This document shows positions 17,664 through 27,503 of a stretch of DNA of 64,000 bases, piece by piece. Origin of the DNA: UBA7960 sp964624065 (GTDB lineage: Bacteria > Bacteroidota > Bacteroidia > Bacteroidales > UBA7960); assembly GCA_964624065.1 (NCBI GenBank), contig CAZUWF010000003.1, positions 1 through 64,000 on the forward strand, read 5' to 3'. Numbering within the stretch: position 1 is the first letter of the stretch; each line of letters opens with the position of its first letter. The notes beneath the pieces are model-generated. The model was not told the origin of the DNA. It worked only from the letters and a program-made list of their open reading frames with translations, and ran no database searches. A program made the position numbers and the translations under genes.

Positions 17664-18557
17664 CTAGCCCGGCTGTTTTGTAGCAGAAAGTGTCTTTTGC
17701 AGACCTTGCTCGGTAGAAAACAACTGGTATTTGCCCTCAAAATGAGAAGAAAGGGTTTGGTCATAAGAAATGCCTCCTAAAACTTTCAATACGAGAGGAT
17801 GCCACTGGAATAGATATGTAAACCGACCCAAATTTTTCGAAAACCCCAAAGAATACCTTTTGGTTTCGGCAATTATTTTCAACAATTCGGTGGTGCTGAT
17901 GGGGTTTTGGTCTTGTGGGCAATAATTACCACCTTTTTTTGCTAAAATTATTAACCGCAGTAGCTCTGACAAGTTGTCAATGAATAGTAAACTTTGCTTT
18001 GAGGCCAAAAAGGCCAAAGGGAATATGGGTAAAAGGCTTGCAATACGCACAAACCCTTTAATATAATTGCCAGGGCAGTTGACGCCATAAATATTTGGCG
18101 GCCTCACGATTGCAACCGAAAAACTTTCAGAAGCTAATTCTCTAACCATGGTTTCGCCAGCCAGCTTACTTTTTCCGTAGGCACATTTCGCATTTAGAGG
18201 GGTGTGTTCAGTAACCACAAAACCATTTGGCAGCTTTTTGCCTTGACCATAAACAGCCATGGTGCTTATGAAAACAAACAGGCCAACACCCTGGCTCTTG
18301 GATAGTTGCGCAATTTTTAATGGCAAAACTGCATTAACCTCCAAGTATTCTTCGTAGGAAATTTCGTTCTTTTTCTTATGAACAATTCCTGCTACAAAGA
18401 CAATGCTATGATATGGCGAAAAATCAAAACCTGTAAAACCATTAGCTTTAACATCTAGTTCGTCCACAGAAAAGGCACCGTCCTTTTCTATCCAACGTTT
18501 AAAATTTTCGCCAACATAACTACCTGCTCCTACAATTAGAATTTTTTTTTGTTGCAT
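17664..18557 (-). CDS. NAD-dependent epimerase/dehydratase (extended SDR)
   Basis: A nucleotide-sugar epimerase, reductase or dehydratase of the extended SDR group. The NAD-binding glycine pattern is GAGSYVGENF at about residues 10-19. The catalytic Ser/Tyr/Lys set is seen in ISTMAVYGQG and AYGKSKLAGE. The 297-residue length and the VRPPNIYGVNCPGNYIKGF stretch resemble the 4-reductase/epimerase genes found next to initiating transferases in O-antigen loci. The substrate cannot be decided. It lies 21 bp from the glycosyltransferase gene that follows it. Confidence 0.82.
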   Translation of the reverse strand: MQQKKILIVGAGSYVGENFKRWIEKDGAFSVDELDVKANGFTGFDFSPYHSIVFVAGIVHKKKNEISYEEYLEVNAVLPLKIAQLSKSQGVGLFVFISTMAVYGQGKKLPNGFVVTEHTPLNAKCAYGKSKLAGETMVRELASESFSVAIVRPPNIYGVNCPGNYIKGFVRIASLLPIFPLAFLASKQSLLFIDNLSELLRLIILAKKGGNYCPQDQNPISTTELLKIIAETKRYSLGFSKNLGRFTYLFQWHPLVLKVLGGISYDQTLSSHFEGKYQLFSTEQGLQKTLSATKQPG

Positions 18558-18617
18558 GCGAAAAGTTGTGATTGGATCCTTTTATTAAAACAAAAATGGC
18601 AGTCTTGCCAAAATGGT

Positions 18618-19919
18618 TTAACTTTTAGCCCCTTTTTTCTTCAACAATTGCTCTATGTCGTGTTTAAGTCGGGTTTGGATTTGGTTTAACTGATGGTGCC
18701 GTTTACCGCACTCCCAAGCATTACGAGCGTATTGTTGCACGATTTCCGGCTTAGTGATTATTTTTGAAAGTTGTTCGTACACAGAGGCTTCGTTGTGGGC
18801 CACCAAAGCAGCATCATTTTGAACAAGGTGGTCAATACTGGCTGCTTTAGGCCAACCAATGGCCAAAATGCATCTTGCTGAGTGAAAATAATCAACAATC
18901 TTGGTCGAAAAGGAGTGCCTAACCAAAAGTCGGCCTTGAAGGTTTGTTGGCTCTACGTGTATGAGCACATCAGCATCTGATTGTATTGAAGCCACTTGCT
19001 CGTTTGGGACCCCACCCATAAAAAAACTACAATAGCCGTCATTCAGTGCCTTTTGCATCTTGTTAGTTAAAGGAGTAGTACTATAAACAAATAGCTGGGC
19101 CTTAACACTATCAGCATTCAAGCTTTTCAAAACTTTACCCACAAGGGCAAGCATTTGCCAACGACCACTTCCAACATTTCCAGTATATACAAGCTTTAGC
19201 GGATTGTTTGGTGTGGTTTTGAAAGCTGGATTTATAAAATTTGCCCCTTTTGTTAGTATTTTGCATTCTTTCTTGAAGCATTCTTCGTAATCTTTCTTTT
19301 GGACTTGGGAAATAACATAAAGATGCTCGCTTTCATTAACTACTTTTCTTATTATTCGACGCTTGACAAAACGGTCGATCCAGTAAAGAGGCGATAAGGA
19401 AAACTGTCGAAGCGTGAAAACATCGTCAGACACGTAGCATACCATTGGAGCATTTGCTGTTTTTTTTGCATAAAGGACAATATTGTTTATATAGGTTGAA
19501 TAATAAAGGGGTTGGTAAATAAGGTGGGGCTTAAAATTGCTTATAAAAGTGTAAAGCTCCTTTGACCGCCATCGGCCAAGCCCCCACACGAGATCCCTCG
19601 CCCAAAAAAAGATCTGGAGCCTGATTTTTCTGGTGTGGTCAAATAGTTTCTGCTCATTTTGGTTAAGCTCTTCGGTTTCCGAACCAAGGTTAACCTCCCT
19701 TCCGGAAGGGTGTTTCCGGTTAAGGAAATTCCTAACCAAAGATTTTTCGGTTATTTGGAAGTACTTTCCGGCTATGTTGTTTTTTGGCAAACCATACAAG
19801 CAATAAATATTGCAGAACTCAAGGTTCTCCATCCCCTCGAAAATGTTGGAGAAAGAATTTCCAAAGCTATTATCGTATGACCAAGGGGTGCTTGAGATTA
19901 CTAAAATTCGTGTTTTCAT
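18618..19919 (-). CDS. Glycosyltransferase, GT4-like
   Basis: The protein is 433 residues from the ATG at 19919, chosen because it overlaps the stop of the preceding gene as ATGA; a longer frame to 19988 lies inside that gene. N-terminal MKTRILVISSTPWSYDNSFG and C-terminal LKLVYTGNVGSGRW and ADVLIHVEPTNLQGRLLVRHSFSTK (split here by a short gap in my reading) fit a GT-B fold. The EX7E motif is weak. Donor and acceptor are unknown. Tight coupling places it in the same transcription unit as the neighbouring GT2. Confidence 0.75.
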   Translation of the reverse strand: MKTRILVISSTPWSYDNSFGNSFSNIFEGMENLEFCNIYCLYGLPKNNIAGKYFQITEKSLVRNFLNRKHPSGREVNLGSETEELNQNEQKLFDHTRKIRLQIFFWARDLVWGLGRWRSKELYTFISNFKPHLIYQPLYYSTYINNIVLYAKKTANAPMVCYVSDDVFTLRQFSLSPLYWIDRFVKRRIIRKVVNESEHLYVISQVQKKDYEECFKKECKILTKGANFINPAFKTTPNNPLKLVYTGNVGSGRWQMLALVGKVLKSLNADSVKAQLFVYSTTPLTNKMQKALNDGYCSFFMGGVPNEQVASIQSDADVLIHVEPTNLQGRLLVRHSFSTKIVDYFHSARCILAIGWPKAASIDHLVQNDAALVAHNEASVYEQLSKIITKPEIVQQYARNAWECGKRHHQLNQIQTRLKHDIEQLLKKKGAKS

Positions 19920-20917
19920 GCTTTCCCTCGCGTTGGCCTCTTGTGAAATAACATTTTTAGTAGCCATAGAGTGCCATTTAAACCACACAGAAATACCATG
20001 GCCCTTATTATTTTGACTTTTCGGTTAAGCCCAAATTTCAACAAAAAGGCGTTTTCCTTTACAAAAGGCATTATTTCTGCCCTTTCTTTTCTACTAAGGT
20101 TGACCAAGTTTGCCAACAAAGTGATGTATTGGTACGCAACATATGACAGGTATGGTCCAAAGAACTTTTCGCCTCTTATGATTTCTCCAAGTTTTATGCA
20201 CTTGCCAATGTTTTCTTGAAGCATAACAACGTTTGGAAACTTAACAGTTTGAGTTATGGAACCTTTTCTTTGCCTATAAGCGTAAATGCTACTTGGTAGA
20301 TATAAAAACGAGCTTGAATAAATTGCAACCTTGGCCGACCATTCAATATCCTCGGAGGTAACTCCCTTTTCGAATGTTATGTTGTTATCCAGCAATAAGT
20401 CCCTTTTTACTAGTTTACTCCAGGCAGAACTTATGTAAAGATTTTCTTTGGAAAGGAAGCCGAAAGCCTCCTCTTTGCTCCTGTAATTGATGCAGGTCTT
20501 CTTGCTTATGGGGGTTGCATCCACAATTTTTCCTGTATCCTCAAATATTTTCTTGTAACCAAACACAATCACATCGGGAGCGGGTTCTGCCAAAAGCCTT
20601 GTTAGGCCTTCCAAAAAATTTGGATCGTCCCAGTAATCGTCCGAATCTAAAAACAAGATATAAGTGCCCGTTGCATTCAATAAGCCCAAGTTCCTGGCAT
20701 CCGACAAACCGCCATTGGGCTTGTTGATTACCTTAACCCTCTTATCAGTGACCAGGTATTTTTCGCAAATTGCGGGGCTGCTGTCAGTTGAACCATCATT
20801 AACCATAATTACCTCAAAGTTGTCATAGCTTTGGGTTAGAACGCTATCGACGCACTGGTGAAGGTACTTTTCGGTATTGAAAACCGGTATTACAACAGAA
20901 AAAGGGGGATTGTTCAT
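19916..20917 (-). CDS. Glycosyltransferase family 2 protein
   Basis: A GT-A fold inverting glycosyltransferase. The domain opens with FSVVIPVFNTEKYLHQCVDS, then VNDGSTDSS and the metal-binding LDSDDYWDD, all standard for family 2. The start at ATG 20917 (MNNPPFSVVIP) is preferred to the frame start at 20977 because the fold begins there. The C-terminal part (about residues 230-330) has a moderately hydrophobic stretch near AMVFLCGLNGTLWLLKMLF that may touch the membrane. Its stop overlaps the next gene by 4 bp. Confidence 0.9.
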   Translation of the reverse strand: MNNPPFSVVIPVFNTEKYLHQCVDSVLTQSYDNFEVIMVNDGSTDSSPAICEKYLVTDKRVKVINKPNGGLSDARNLGLLNATGTYILFLDSDDYWDDPNFLEGLTRLLAEPAPDVIVFGYKKIFEDTGKIVDATPISKKTCINYRSKEEAFGFLSKENLYISSAWSKLVKRDLLLDNNITFEKGVTSEDIEWSAKVAIYSSSFLYLPSSIYAYRQRKGSITQTVKFPNVVMLQENIGKCIKLGEIIRGEKFFGPYLSYVAYQYITLLANLVNLSRKERAEIMPFVKENAFLLKFGLNRKVKIIRAMVFLCGLNGTLWLLKMLFHKRPTRGKA

Positions 20918-21136
20918 TTTAAAACCCAATAGGATGTTTAGAAAATTTCTTCCAGATAAAACGGTGTTGCCATACAAATAATTAACGAGTTTGGTTGTTT
21001 TGCGGTGCTTAAATAATGAAAACGCTTTGTCCTTGTAGCTAAAATTTATCTACACGAAATTTCATTTAAAGGTTTTCTTTAATGCCTTCCTAACTGCAAA
21101 ATGCATGGCAAAAAATCGCCCGAAATCTAATTTTGA

Positions 21137-22642
21137 TTACTTTCTAAACCGCAACAATCCAAGCATCAAGTTCTTTTCTTCCGTGTTCATTGCCGCAAAC
21201 CACATTACCGCCGAATAAATTGCCACAAATGCGGCTGCAACCATGCCGAGGCCAAACCACGTGCTTACCTTAATAGAGTGAAGTAATGCATATCCTGCTA
21301 TGGCTGTTGCAAACATTGGTGGTAGTATGCGCAGGTGGGTTTCTTTGAAAAACCTCATGATGTTTAGCTTCATTGTTTTGTGGTAAAAAATATTCATACC
21401 TATCACGTGGGCAAGCACCAGTGAAGCACAAACCCCTATGGCCGCACCCAAGGCGCCCAGCGACGGGGCAAGTGCAACCCCAAGGGCAAGGCTAAAAGCC
21501 CCTGCCGAGAGCATTATCAAGGCCTTAAACTTAACTCGGTTTTCGACCACAACCAGTGTGCTTCCAATGGTTTGGGTAAGTGTTACCAGGCCTGGAAGGA
21601 TTAACAACAAGGCAATGCAGTACGACAATTGGAAATCGGGACCCATCCACAATTTTATGAAAGACCTGCCGAAAATAACAAGACCCACAATTAGCAGGCC
21701 GGTAACCAACAACTGCAAGCGACCAACGCGAATCATAAGGTTGGTCACCTCTTGACGATTTTCTGACACCGAAACCATGCGAGAAACCTGGGGCAAGAAT
21801 AACCCGTTGAGGGCGTTGGCAAAGGTCCAGGTGTATGCTTCGAGCAACATTGCGATTGCAAATATGGCAATGGCCCGGGTTCCGGAATAAACACCCAAAA
21901 TAGTGGGTACAATGTTTAGGGTTAAACGCTGGGCTATGCCAATAACAAAGATCCAGACCGAAAAACCAAGAAGCTCTTTGGCAAGCGGCTTGTTGTAAAT
22001 GGCAAAGTTTATCTTGAGGTTCTCCTTGCGCCTTAGGTACGCAAACAAGAAAAGCCTTGTTGCAAGGCCGATTATGCCGTTTATCAAAACCAGCGCAAAC
22101 AACCCTTGCCCTGTCAATAGTGCAGCTGCCATTAACAATATTACCAGGACCTTTTGGGCAATTTCAGAAAGCTTCAACACCACAAACCGCTCGTAGGCAA
22201 TCATTGCTCCATTTACTGGTTTCAGCGGAAACGAAACCACACTGAAAAAACCTGCAATTATGTAAATTACCTCTAACTTTTCAATTTCGGACGGGGTTAG
22301 CTCCTTGAAAACATCGGCCAGGAAGAAGTAAACCACCACCAACACTACCATAATTGCGATGTCAATTAGCAGGTAAAGCCGCGTGGTAATGCCAAGCAGC
22401 GAGCCAACCTCGCCATCCTTGCCTTGAGCCCGGTATCGAGCAATGAAGCGGGCAATGGCCTCATCGAGGCCGAAGTCAATTAAAAAATAGGTAAGAAACG
22501 CGGCCACCAAGGCATATAGGCCGTAGTCAGAAATCCCAATCTTGCCCACCATCCATGGGGTGTAAACCAAACCCGCCGCCATATTGACAAATATGGCGAA
22601 ATAGGATAATAGGGCGCCCGATTTTATTTGGTCTTGAATCAT
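21137..22642 (-). CDS. Wzx-type oligosaccharide flippase (MATE/MOP superfamily)
   Basis: An inner-membrane protein that turns lipid-linked repeat units to the periplasmic face. Twelve to fourteen hydrophobic segments cover the 501 residues, starting with LLSYFAIFVNMAAGLVYTPW and the WMVGKIGISDYGLYALV pattern common to polysaccharide flippases. A conserved DFGLDEAIARFIARYRA loop follows. It overlaps the preceding glycosyltransferase gene by 4 bp (ATGA). With the EpsG-like polymerase it indicates a Wzx/Wzy pathway. No Wza, Wzc or Wzz gene is in the window. Confidence 0.92.
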   Translation of the reverse strand: MIQDQIKSGALLSYFAIFVNMAAGLVYTPWMVGKIGISDYGLYALVAAFLTYFLIDFGLDEAIARFIARYRAQGKDGEVGSLLGITTRLYLLIDIAIMVVLVVVYFFLADVFKELTPSEIEKLEVIYIIAGFFSVVSFPLKPVNGAMIAYERFVVLKLSEIAQKVLVILLMAAALLTGQGLFALVLINGIIGLATRLFLFAYLRRKENLKINFAIYNKPLAKELLGFSVWIFVIGIAQRLTLNIVPTILGVYSGTRAIAIFAIAMLLEAYTWTFANALNGLFLPQVSRMVSVSENRQEVTNLMIRVGRLQLLVTGLLIVGLVIFGRSFIKLWMGPDFQLSYCIALLLILPGLVTLTQTIGSTLVVVENRVKFKALIMLSAGAFSLALGVALAPSLGALGAAIGVCASLVLAHVIGMNIFYHKTMKLNIMRFFKETHLRILPPMFATAIAGYALLHSIKVSTWFGLGMVAAAFVAIYSAVMWFAAMNTEEKNLMLGLLRFRK

Positions 22643-23640
22643 TTGGTGAACCGCCGCTTTAAGCCATTTTTTAGGCTTTTATAGTCTCCGAGAAGACCAC
22701 GGTATATGACGGATTCCATTCTTCTGAAAAATTGGATCACTGGACGTCCAGTTCCCATTAACTTGTCATGACGCTTTGTGTGCCCCGCATTTTCTATAAT
22801 GTATTTCGGATGTGTCAAAGGAAATTCGATTTCGTGCTTGTCCATAAACAAGAGCTTTCTGGTGGCTTTCGGAATTTTCTTAAGGCTGTCAACCGAGTGG
22901 GTTGTTTCTGGCCCAACTCCAATGTTCGATATCATGTTTTTTGCCGGCACTATGTTAAGGGTTGAATTTAGGTGCTGCGAAAAGGCAAAAAACAATTCGA
23001 AATTTTTAATGTTTTTATTTTTGTGTTTCAAGGCAGATTTGTACAAGGGAAGAAACATGGCTTTGCCCAATTTCTTTTTTAGCAAGTCGAGCGAATTTGC
23101 ATCATCCAAAATATCATAGTTTTCGTCCCAGTTGTTAACCACCCTTGCCCATGAAGCCCAACCCCAGATGCTTCCCCTTTGCGAAAAAAAGTAGCTATTA
23201 GGCCCGCTATCTGTAATCCCCAAATTGTTCATTCCGCAAATCATATTAATCCTCTCGTCATCCTTGTACCTTTCAAGCAGTTCCTTGCAAAACTTAAAAA
23301 AGGTTAGTGACGGAACCACGTCGTCCTCCAAAACAATTCCAAATTCCTCTTTGGCAAACATCCATTTATGGGCCAAGAAGGTGGCTGGAAAACAACCATT
23401 GTTGGTTTCTTGGTAATTTTTAAAAACCTCGCACTGCCAGTCGATTTTTTCAAAAATTGCCCTGCATAGGCTTATGTTTTCTAAATCTGTTGTTTTGTTT
23501 ACTCGTGGCCCGTCTTGAAATAAATACAACCGGCTTGGCCTGGCTTTCTTTATTTGGTCAAATACTTTTTTCGTAAACTTGGGCCTGTTAAAAAAGATTA
23601 GCAAAACAGGTACGTCCATTGGGTAAGATTTTTTTTCCAT
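22639..23640 (-). CDS. GT-A glycosyltransferase with GNT-I-like layout, paralogue 1
   Basis: A 333-residue protein starting with PVLLIFFNRPKFT and YLFQDGPR, then FGIVLEDDVVPS as the DxD-type metal site, then SQRGSIWGWASWARV and WDENYD. This order matches bacterial proteins related to eukaryotic GNT-I (GT13-like). A second protein of the same type is at 24210-25223, and the two share nearly every motif. Probably both act in the same glycan but with different acceptors; this is inference. It is followed by the flippase with a 4-bp overlap. Confidence 0.8.
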   Translation of the reverse strand: MEKKSYPMDVPVLLIFFNRPKFTKKVFDQIKKARPSRLYLFQDGPRVNKTTDLENISLCRAIFEKIDWQCEVFKNYQETNNGCFPATFLAHKWMFAKEEFGIVLEDDVVPSLTFFKFCKELLERYKDDERINMICGMNNLGITDSGPNSYFFSQRGSIWGWASWARVVNNWDENYDILDDANSLDLLKKKLGKAMFLPLYKSALKHKNKNIKNFELFFAFSQHLNSTLNIVPAKNMISNIGVGPETTHSVDSLKKIPKATRKLLFMDKHEIEFPLTHPKYIIENAGHTKRHDKLMGTGRPVIQFFRRMESVIYRGLLGDYKSLKNGLKRRFTK

Positions 23641-24209
23641 TCTTTTCGGGCATAAAATTTTCGAGGGTTTTCTTCGGAAAAAAATAGCGTGGATTTATTC
23701 ACATTTACTTTTCAGCCCACAAGGCTAAACTTGCAGTCATTTTTTCATATTCGGCGATCAGATATCGAACACGAATTTTATTGGAAAAAGGGTAATACCT
23801 GCATCAATTTTTTTTTGGGGATAAGGGGGGTCAAATTTCCGGAAAAAACCACCAATGATTAAAATTAGTAATAGTTTTCCTATTTCGGACGAGGTTGGCA
23901 CCTTTAAAACATATTCCCGGAAAAAGGAAACCATCATCAAAACTACGAGGCAATTGGCCAATAAAGGCTTATTGCAATGCCACATGGGAAACTTCCTGCA
24001 CCTTCATTTCCATTCATTCAGTATCAGGCAATGTGCAGATCAGTTGCCCGACCGGATCCGAAATCTATAAGATAACAGGAAAAAACTACCGCCTGGAGAT
24101 CATAAGGACCATGATCAAAAACCCCAACCTTGCCTGCCTTTCATATGGCGTGAGTCAACCCCGCCGGCAAGGTAATTAAAATGCGAAAAGGGATAATCGG
24201 TCTTTTGCC
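23641..24209. other. Intergenic stretch between the two GNT-I-like genes, no gene recognised
   Basis: 569 bp in an otherwise overlapping operon. Two + strand frames (23855-24070 and 23895-24179) and one minus frame (23758-23985) are open, but none resembles a family I know, and the two + frames overlap each other. It may be a decayed gene. Near 24161-24171 there is a short GCCGGC palindrome. Confidence 0.4.
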
Positions 24210-25223
24210 TTAATTTGGTTTAACTCTTTTATAAATCGCCCCTTCAAGCCCCTTTTTCAAGCTTGTCCAGTCACCATATATGATCCGGTAAACTAAAGAT
24301 TCAACTCTTCGAAGTAACTTCGTAATTTTATTTGAACCCATTATTCTATTAGCCATAATGTTGTACTCAACATCTTCAATTACGAATTCCGGGTGCTTTA
24401 TCGGAAAAGGTAATTCATATAATTTAAGCTCATACAGAGGCCTTAGCCCTCGTGGAATTTTTTTTATGTCATCAACAGAGTGAACGCTGTCTGTTGTTAG
24501 CCCAATATTGCTCATTAAGTTATATTTCGGCACAACGACTAAAGCATTATTTAAAATATCAAAAATTCCACGCTGGAGCGACCAAGATGACTGTTTAACA
24601 TTGTTCTTGATTTGTTTTCTAATCTTAATTCCTTTATATAACAAATCGAGGGGAACCCTGTTTCGCAAAAACAAGTTTTTTAGAAGGCGGAGGTTGTTTG
24701 CATCATCGAAGCATTTTAGTTGAAAATCAATTTTTCCCCAAGATCTTTTCCATGTTGCCCAACCCCATATTGATCCGACGGTGGCAAACAAATAATCAGC
24801 GGGGTTCTTTTCAAAACAACCTAAATGGTTCATGCCACTTATCATACCGATCCTATCATCATTTTTAAATCTTTCAAGCAATTCGTCGCAAAATAAAAAA
24901 AAGCCTTGAGAGGGCAGGCAGTCGTCCTCTAAAATAATAAGTCTATCCGTGGTTGAAAAAGCCCACGAAATTCCTGAAAAAACCCTTTCGCCACACCCAA
25001 GGTTTTCGTCCGAGTAGTTTTTTAAAACCTTACACTCCCAGGTAATATCATTGACAATTTCTCTACATTCTTCCATTTTTTGTAAGTCATAATCCCACAT
25101 CTCTTTTCGTGGTCCATCCTGTATTAAGAATAGTACTTCAGGTTTAATTACTTTTATTGTTTCGAAAACAGCCTTTAAAACATTTGGCCTATTAAAAAAA
25201 ATAAGGGCTATTGGGGTTTTCAT
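24210..25223 (-). CDS. GT-A glycosyltransferase with GNT-I-like layout, paralogue 2
   Basis: The 337 residues start with IALIFFNRPNVLKAVF and FLIQDGPRKEM. The metal site is ILEDDCLPS, followed by IGMISGMNHLG and VGSIWGWATWKRSWG. Each of these has a partner in the protein at 22639-23640, so the genes arose from a common ancestor, although by eye the two have diverged widely. The start overlaps the stop of the GT4 gene upstream by 4 bp (ATGA). Donor sugar unknown. Confidence 0.8.
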   Translation of the reverse strand: MKTPIALIFFNRPNVLKAVFETIKVIKPEVLFLIQDGPRKEMWDYDLQKMEECREIVNDITWECKVLKNYSDENLGCGERVFSGISWAFSTTDRLIILEDDCLPSQGFFLFCDELLERFKNDDRIGMISGMNHLGCFEKNPADYLFATVGSIWGWATWKRSWGKIDFQLKCFDDANNLRLLKNLFLRNRVPLDLLYKGIKIRKQIKNNVKQSSWSLQRGIFDILNNALVVVPKYNLMSNIGLTTDSVHSVDDIKKIPRGLRPLYELKLYELPFPIKHPEFVIEDVEYNIMANRIMGSNKITKLLRRVESLVYRIIYGDWTSLKKGLEGAIYKRVKPN

Positions 25224-26362
25224 CGAGAAGTTAGGATTGTTGCTAGATTTTTTTTGAATTCTTTGTGAAGCTCGTCCAGGGCATTCATTTTTTTGTTTGG
25301 ATTAATTTTTATGGCCAGTATTCCTTCGGCAATAGATTCTGGAGAGTCTTCGGCGTAATAGTTAACTAAATTTGAAATTTTGCTTTCTTTTACACACCCT
25401 ACATTGCCAGACAAGACTTCAAGTCCAAGGCTTAGATATGATAGAATTTTTGACGGGAAAGAAGTTTCTTGATAATTTCCGCTCGTTTTCTGGGTGCTAA
25501 GGCCTATGTGACAGCTTTGGGCGTACACAATGTAATCCTCTCCGCTTTTTGTACCATCAAGAAATATTTTGCATTTGTTGGATTTATTTAATTCTTCTAC
25601 GCGTTTACTCAGTTTGTCAAATTCACCAAAACCAACAATATGAAGAACATATATTTCGGGCAAAAAGGCCGAAGCCTCAATCGCGTTAAAAGCTCCTCCT
25701 TTGTGAGAATCAATTATCCCTGCATATAGCAAGTGGGTTTTCCCATCCTTTGGCGGGCTTGATAATTTAGGATAGTTTTTATAAACTCCGTAAATAATTA
25801 AATGTGGTTTGTTTGCGGGTTTAATCCTTTCTGCAAGAAGTTCTGTTGAAAAGAAATAAGCATCGGCGCTAGCAATTAGTTTTTCCTCAAGCACCATGAA
25901 GTATGGATGAATTAACGAAACATCAGCGTAAATCTCCTCCACTTCCAAGACAAGCTCAAACCCTTTTAACTTTTTTGCCCACCTTATGGGTAACGAAAGC
26001 CACTGGACGTGGTAAACCAAGATCTTTTCATTTTTCTTGGCGTTTTTCAAAAGCCAAAAGAAGAGCCACCCAAGGGTAAAAACAATTTTGATGTTTCGGG
26101 TAATCTTGGTCTTTGTAACAAAACTGGGACAAAGGGTTACTTTTTTGCCCTCGGCCACCGTAACGGTTTTCTGTTTTTGAAACCACCCTGAATTTGATTC
26201 TTCTGAAATCCATGAAGGTGAAACTAGGTGAACTGAAAAGCCGGCTTGATTAATTGCCTCGCAAATGTAGTCCATCTTACTTGTGGCCGCCAAGCTTGAA
26301 ACCCGTTCTGGTTTCACCCCGGGCAAGTTATAGAAGCCAATGTATTTAATCTGTTTATCCAC
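25220..26362 (-). CDS. Glycosyltransferase family 4-like protein
   Basis: The protein opens with IKYIGFYNLPGVKPERVSSLAA (residues 5 on, shown in part) and has a GT-B C-terminus with HLLYAGIIDSHKGGAF, VGFGEFDKL and SFPSKILSYLSLGLEVL. The frame is open to 26446, but that would overlap the polymerase gene by 80 bp. A GTG at 26362, just past the polymerase stop at 26367, is the more likely start and gives 380 residues. The stop overlaps the next gene by 4 bp. Substrates unknown. Confidence 0.75.
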   Translation of the reverse strand: MDKQIKYIGFYNLPGVKPERVSSLAATSKMDYICEAINQAGFSVHLVSPSWISEESNSGWFQKQKTVTVAEGKKVTLCPSFVTKTKITRNIKIVFTLGWLFFWLLKNAKKNEKILVYHVQWLSLPIRWAKKLKGFELVLEVEEIYADVSLIHPYFMVLEEKLIASADAYFFSTELLAERIKPANKPHLIIYGVYKNYPKLSSPPKDGKTHLLYAGIIDSHKGGAFNAIEASAFLPEIYVLHIVGFGEFDKLSKRVEELNKSNKCKIFLDGTKSGEDYIVYAQSCHIGLSTQKTSGNYQETSFPSKILSYLSLGLEVLSGNVGCVKESKISNLVNYYAEDSPESIAEGILAIKINPNKKMNALDELHKEFKKNLATILTSR

Positions 26363-26366
26363 CAGA

Positions 26367-27503
26367 TCAAATGTTAAATGGATAATGTGGCCCAAGCTCC
26401 ATTTCTTGCCAGAAAAACTTGTACTCTGCTCTGGGCCCCCCTTCAATATTTACCCTTACGAAAAGAGCCAATAACAATATTATTGCCAATGCAAACACCC
26501 TTCCCTTTTCCTTTGCCATGTCAATTGTAAACGAATTGATGATTGCAGGTAGTAGCACCATTAAAAAAACAGAAAAATACTGTACAACCCTCATAGCCGA
26601 TGGGTTAACCCAAGTTAGTGGTGTAAAAAAAAGTGCAAGGACAAGGGTAACAAAAAAAAATTTTGACTCGGGATATAGCCTAACGGTGTTCCTATATCTC
26701 CAAACACCAAGAAAAGCGACAAGCAAAAGCATTAGGGTAAATGTAAAGGTTCCGGCCCCTTCGAAAACACCATATTCATCGTAGCCGCTTGTTTCCTTGA
26801 AAAAATCTGCTAATGACTCCCGAAATTCAAAAAATATTGGAAACAATATTAAGATTGCCCAAAATAATAGCTTAACCCTCTTTATCTTGAACAAAAAATA
26901 AAGAGGGGCAAAAACCAAAGCGCTAGTATGTATTACCGAAGCGGCGGCCAAAATTGCCAAAAAGGATAAAAGTTTTCGGCCCTTTATTAGTTCAAAACTA
27001 AAAAGGACACCAGCGGTTGCTATGGTTTGCCTATGACCGGTTATGGAAAAGAAGCTATAGAACAAAACGGAATAAATTACGAATGCCAGCACCGCATCTG
27101 ATATTTTGGTGGTATTTTTAAGCAAGAAATGCCCCATGGCAGAAAAAAACAGCAAGGCAATGAAAATCAAGAACCACTGGTAATCGCCCGATACATATTG
27201 AAAAAGTTTTTGTATTGCTGTGTAGCCTGGCTCAACCCCAATTTCAAGTTCGTAAAAAAAGTATGTTGAGTTCCAGATTTCGGCCCAGGTCATATCCTTT
27301 ACAGATTCAAACATATTGTAATAGGCGTAGGTGTCATCTCCAACGGCCACGTGTCGCAAACCCGATTGAAGGATGAGAATTATTGAAACAACTATTACAA
27401 ACCACAAGTTTGCAGATTTTTCGTCGGCAAATTTCTTCTTGTGGACAATGAAAATTTGCCCCAGAACGATGATTAGTAGTATTACAACAAGTCTATAAAT
27501 CAT
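26367..27503 (-). CDS. EpsG-family polysaccharide polymerase (Wzy-like)
   Basis: A polytopic inner-membrane protein of 378 residues with about ten hydrophobic segments. Near residues 48-65 it carries the EpsG signature SGLRHVAVGDDTYAYY (compare GLRxxxVGxDTxxY), and a large loop follows with VEPGYTAIQKLF. EpsG/Wzy proteins join repeat units in the periplasm, so this protein should set chain length together with a regulator not present here. It overlaps the upstream glycosyltransferase gene by 11 bp. Confidence 0.88.
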   Translation of the reverse strand: MIYRLVVILLIIVLGQIFIVHKKKFADEKSANLWFVIVVSIILILQSGLRHVAVGDDTYAYYNMFESVKDMTWAEIWNSTYFFYELEIGVEPGYTAIQKLFQYVSGDYQWFLIFIALLFFSAMGHFLLKNTTKISDAVLAFVIYSVLFYSFFSITGHRQTIATAGVLFSFELIKGRKLLSFLAILAAASVIHTSALVFAPLYFLFKIKRVKLLFWAILILFPIFFEFRESLADFFKETSGYDEYGVFEGAGTFTFTLMLLLVAFLGVWRYRNTVRLYPESKFFFVTLVLALFFTPLTWVNPSAMRVVQYFSVFLMVLLPAIINSFTIDMAKEKGRVFALAIILLLALFVRVNIEGGPRAEYKFFWQEMELGPHYPFNI

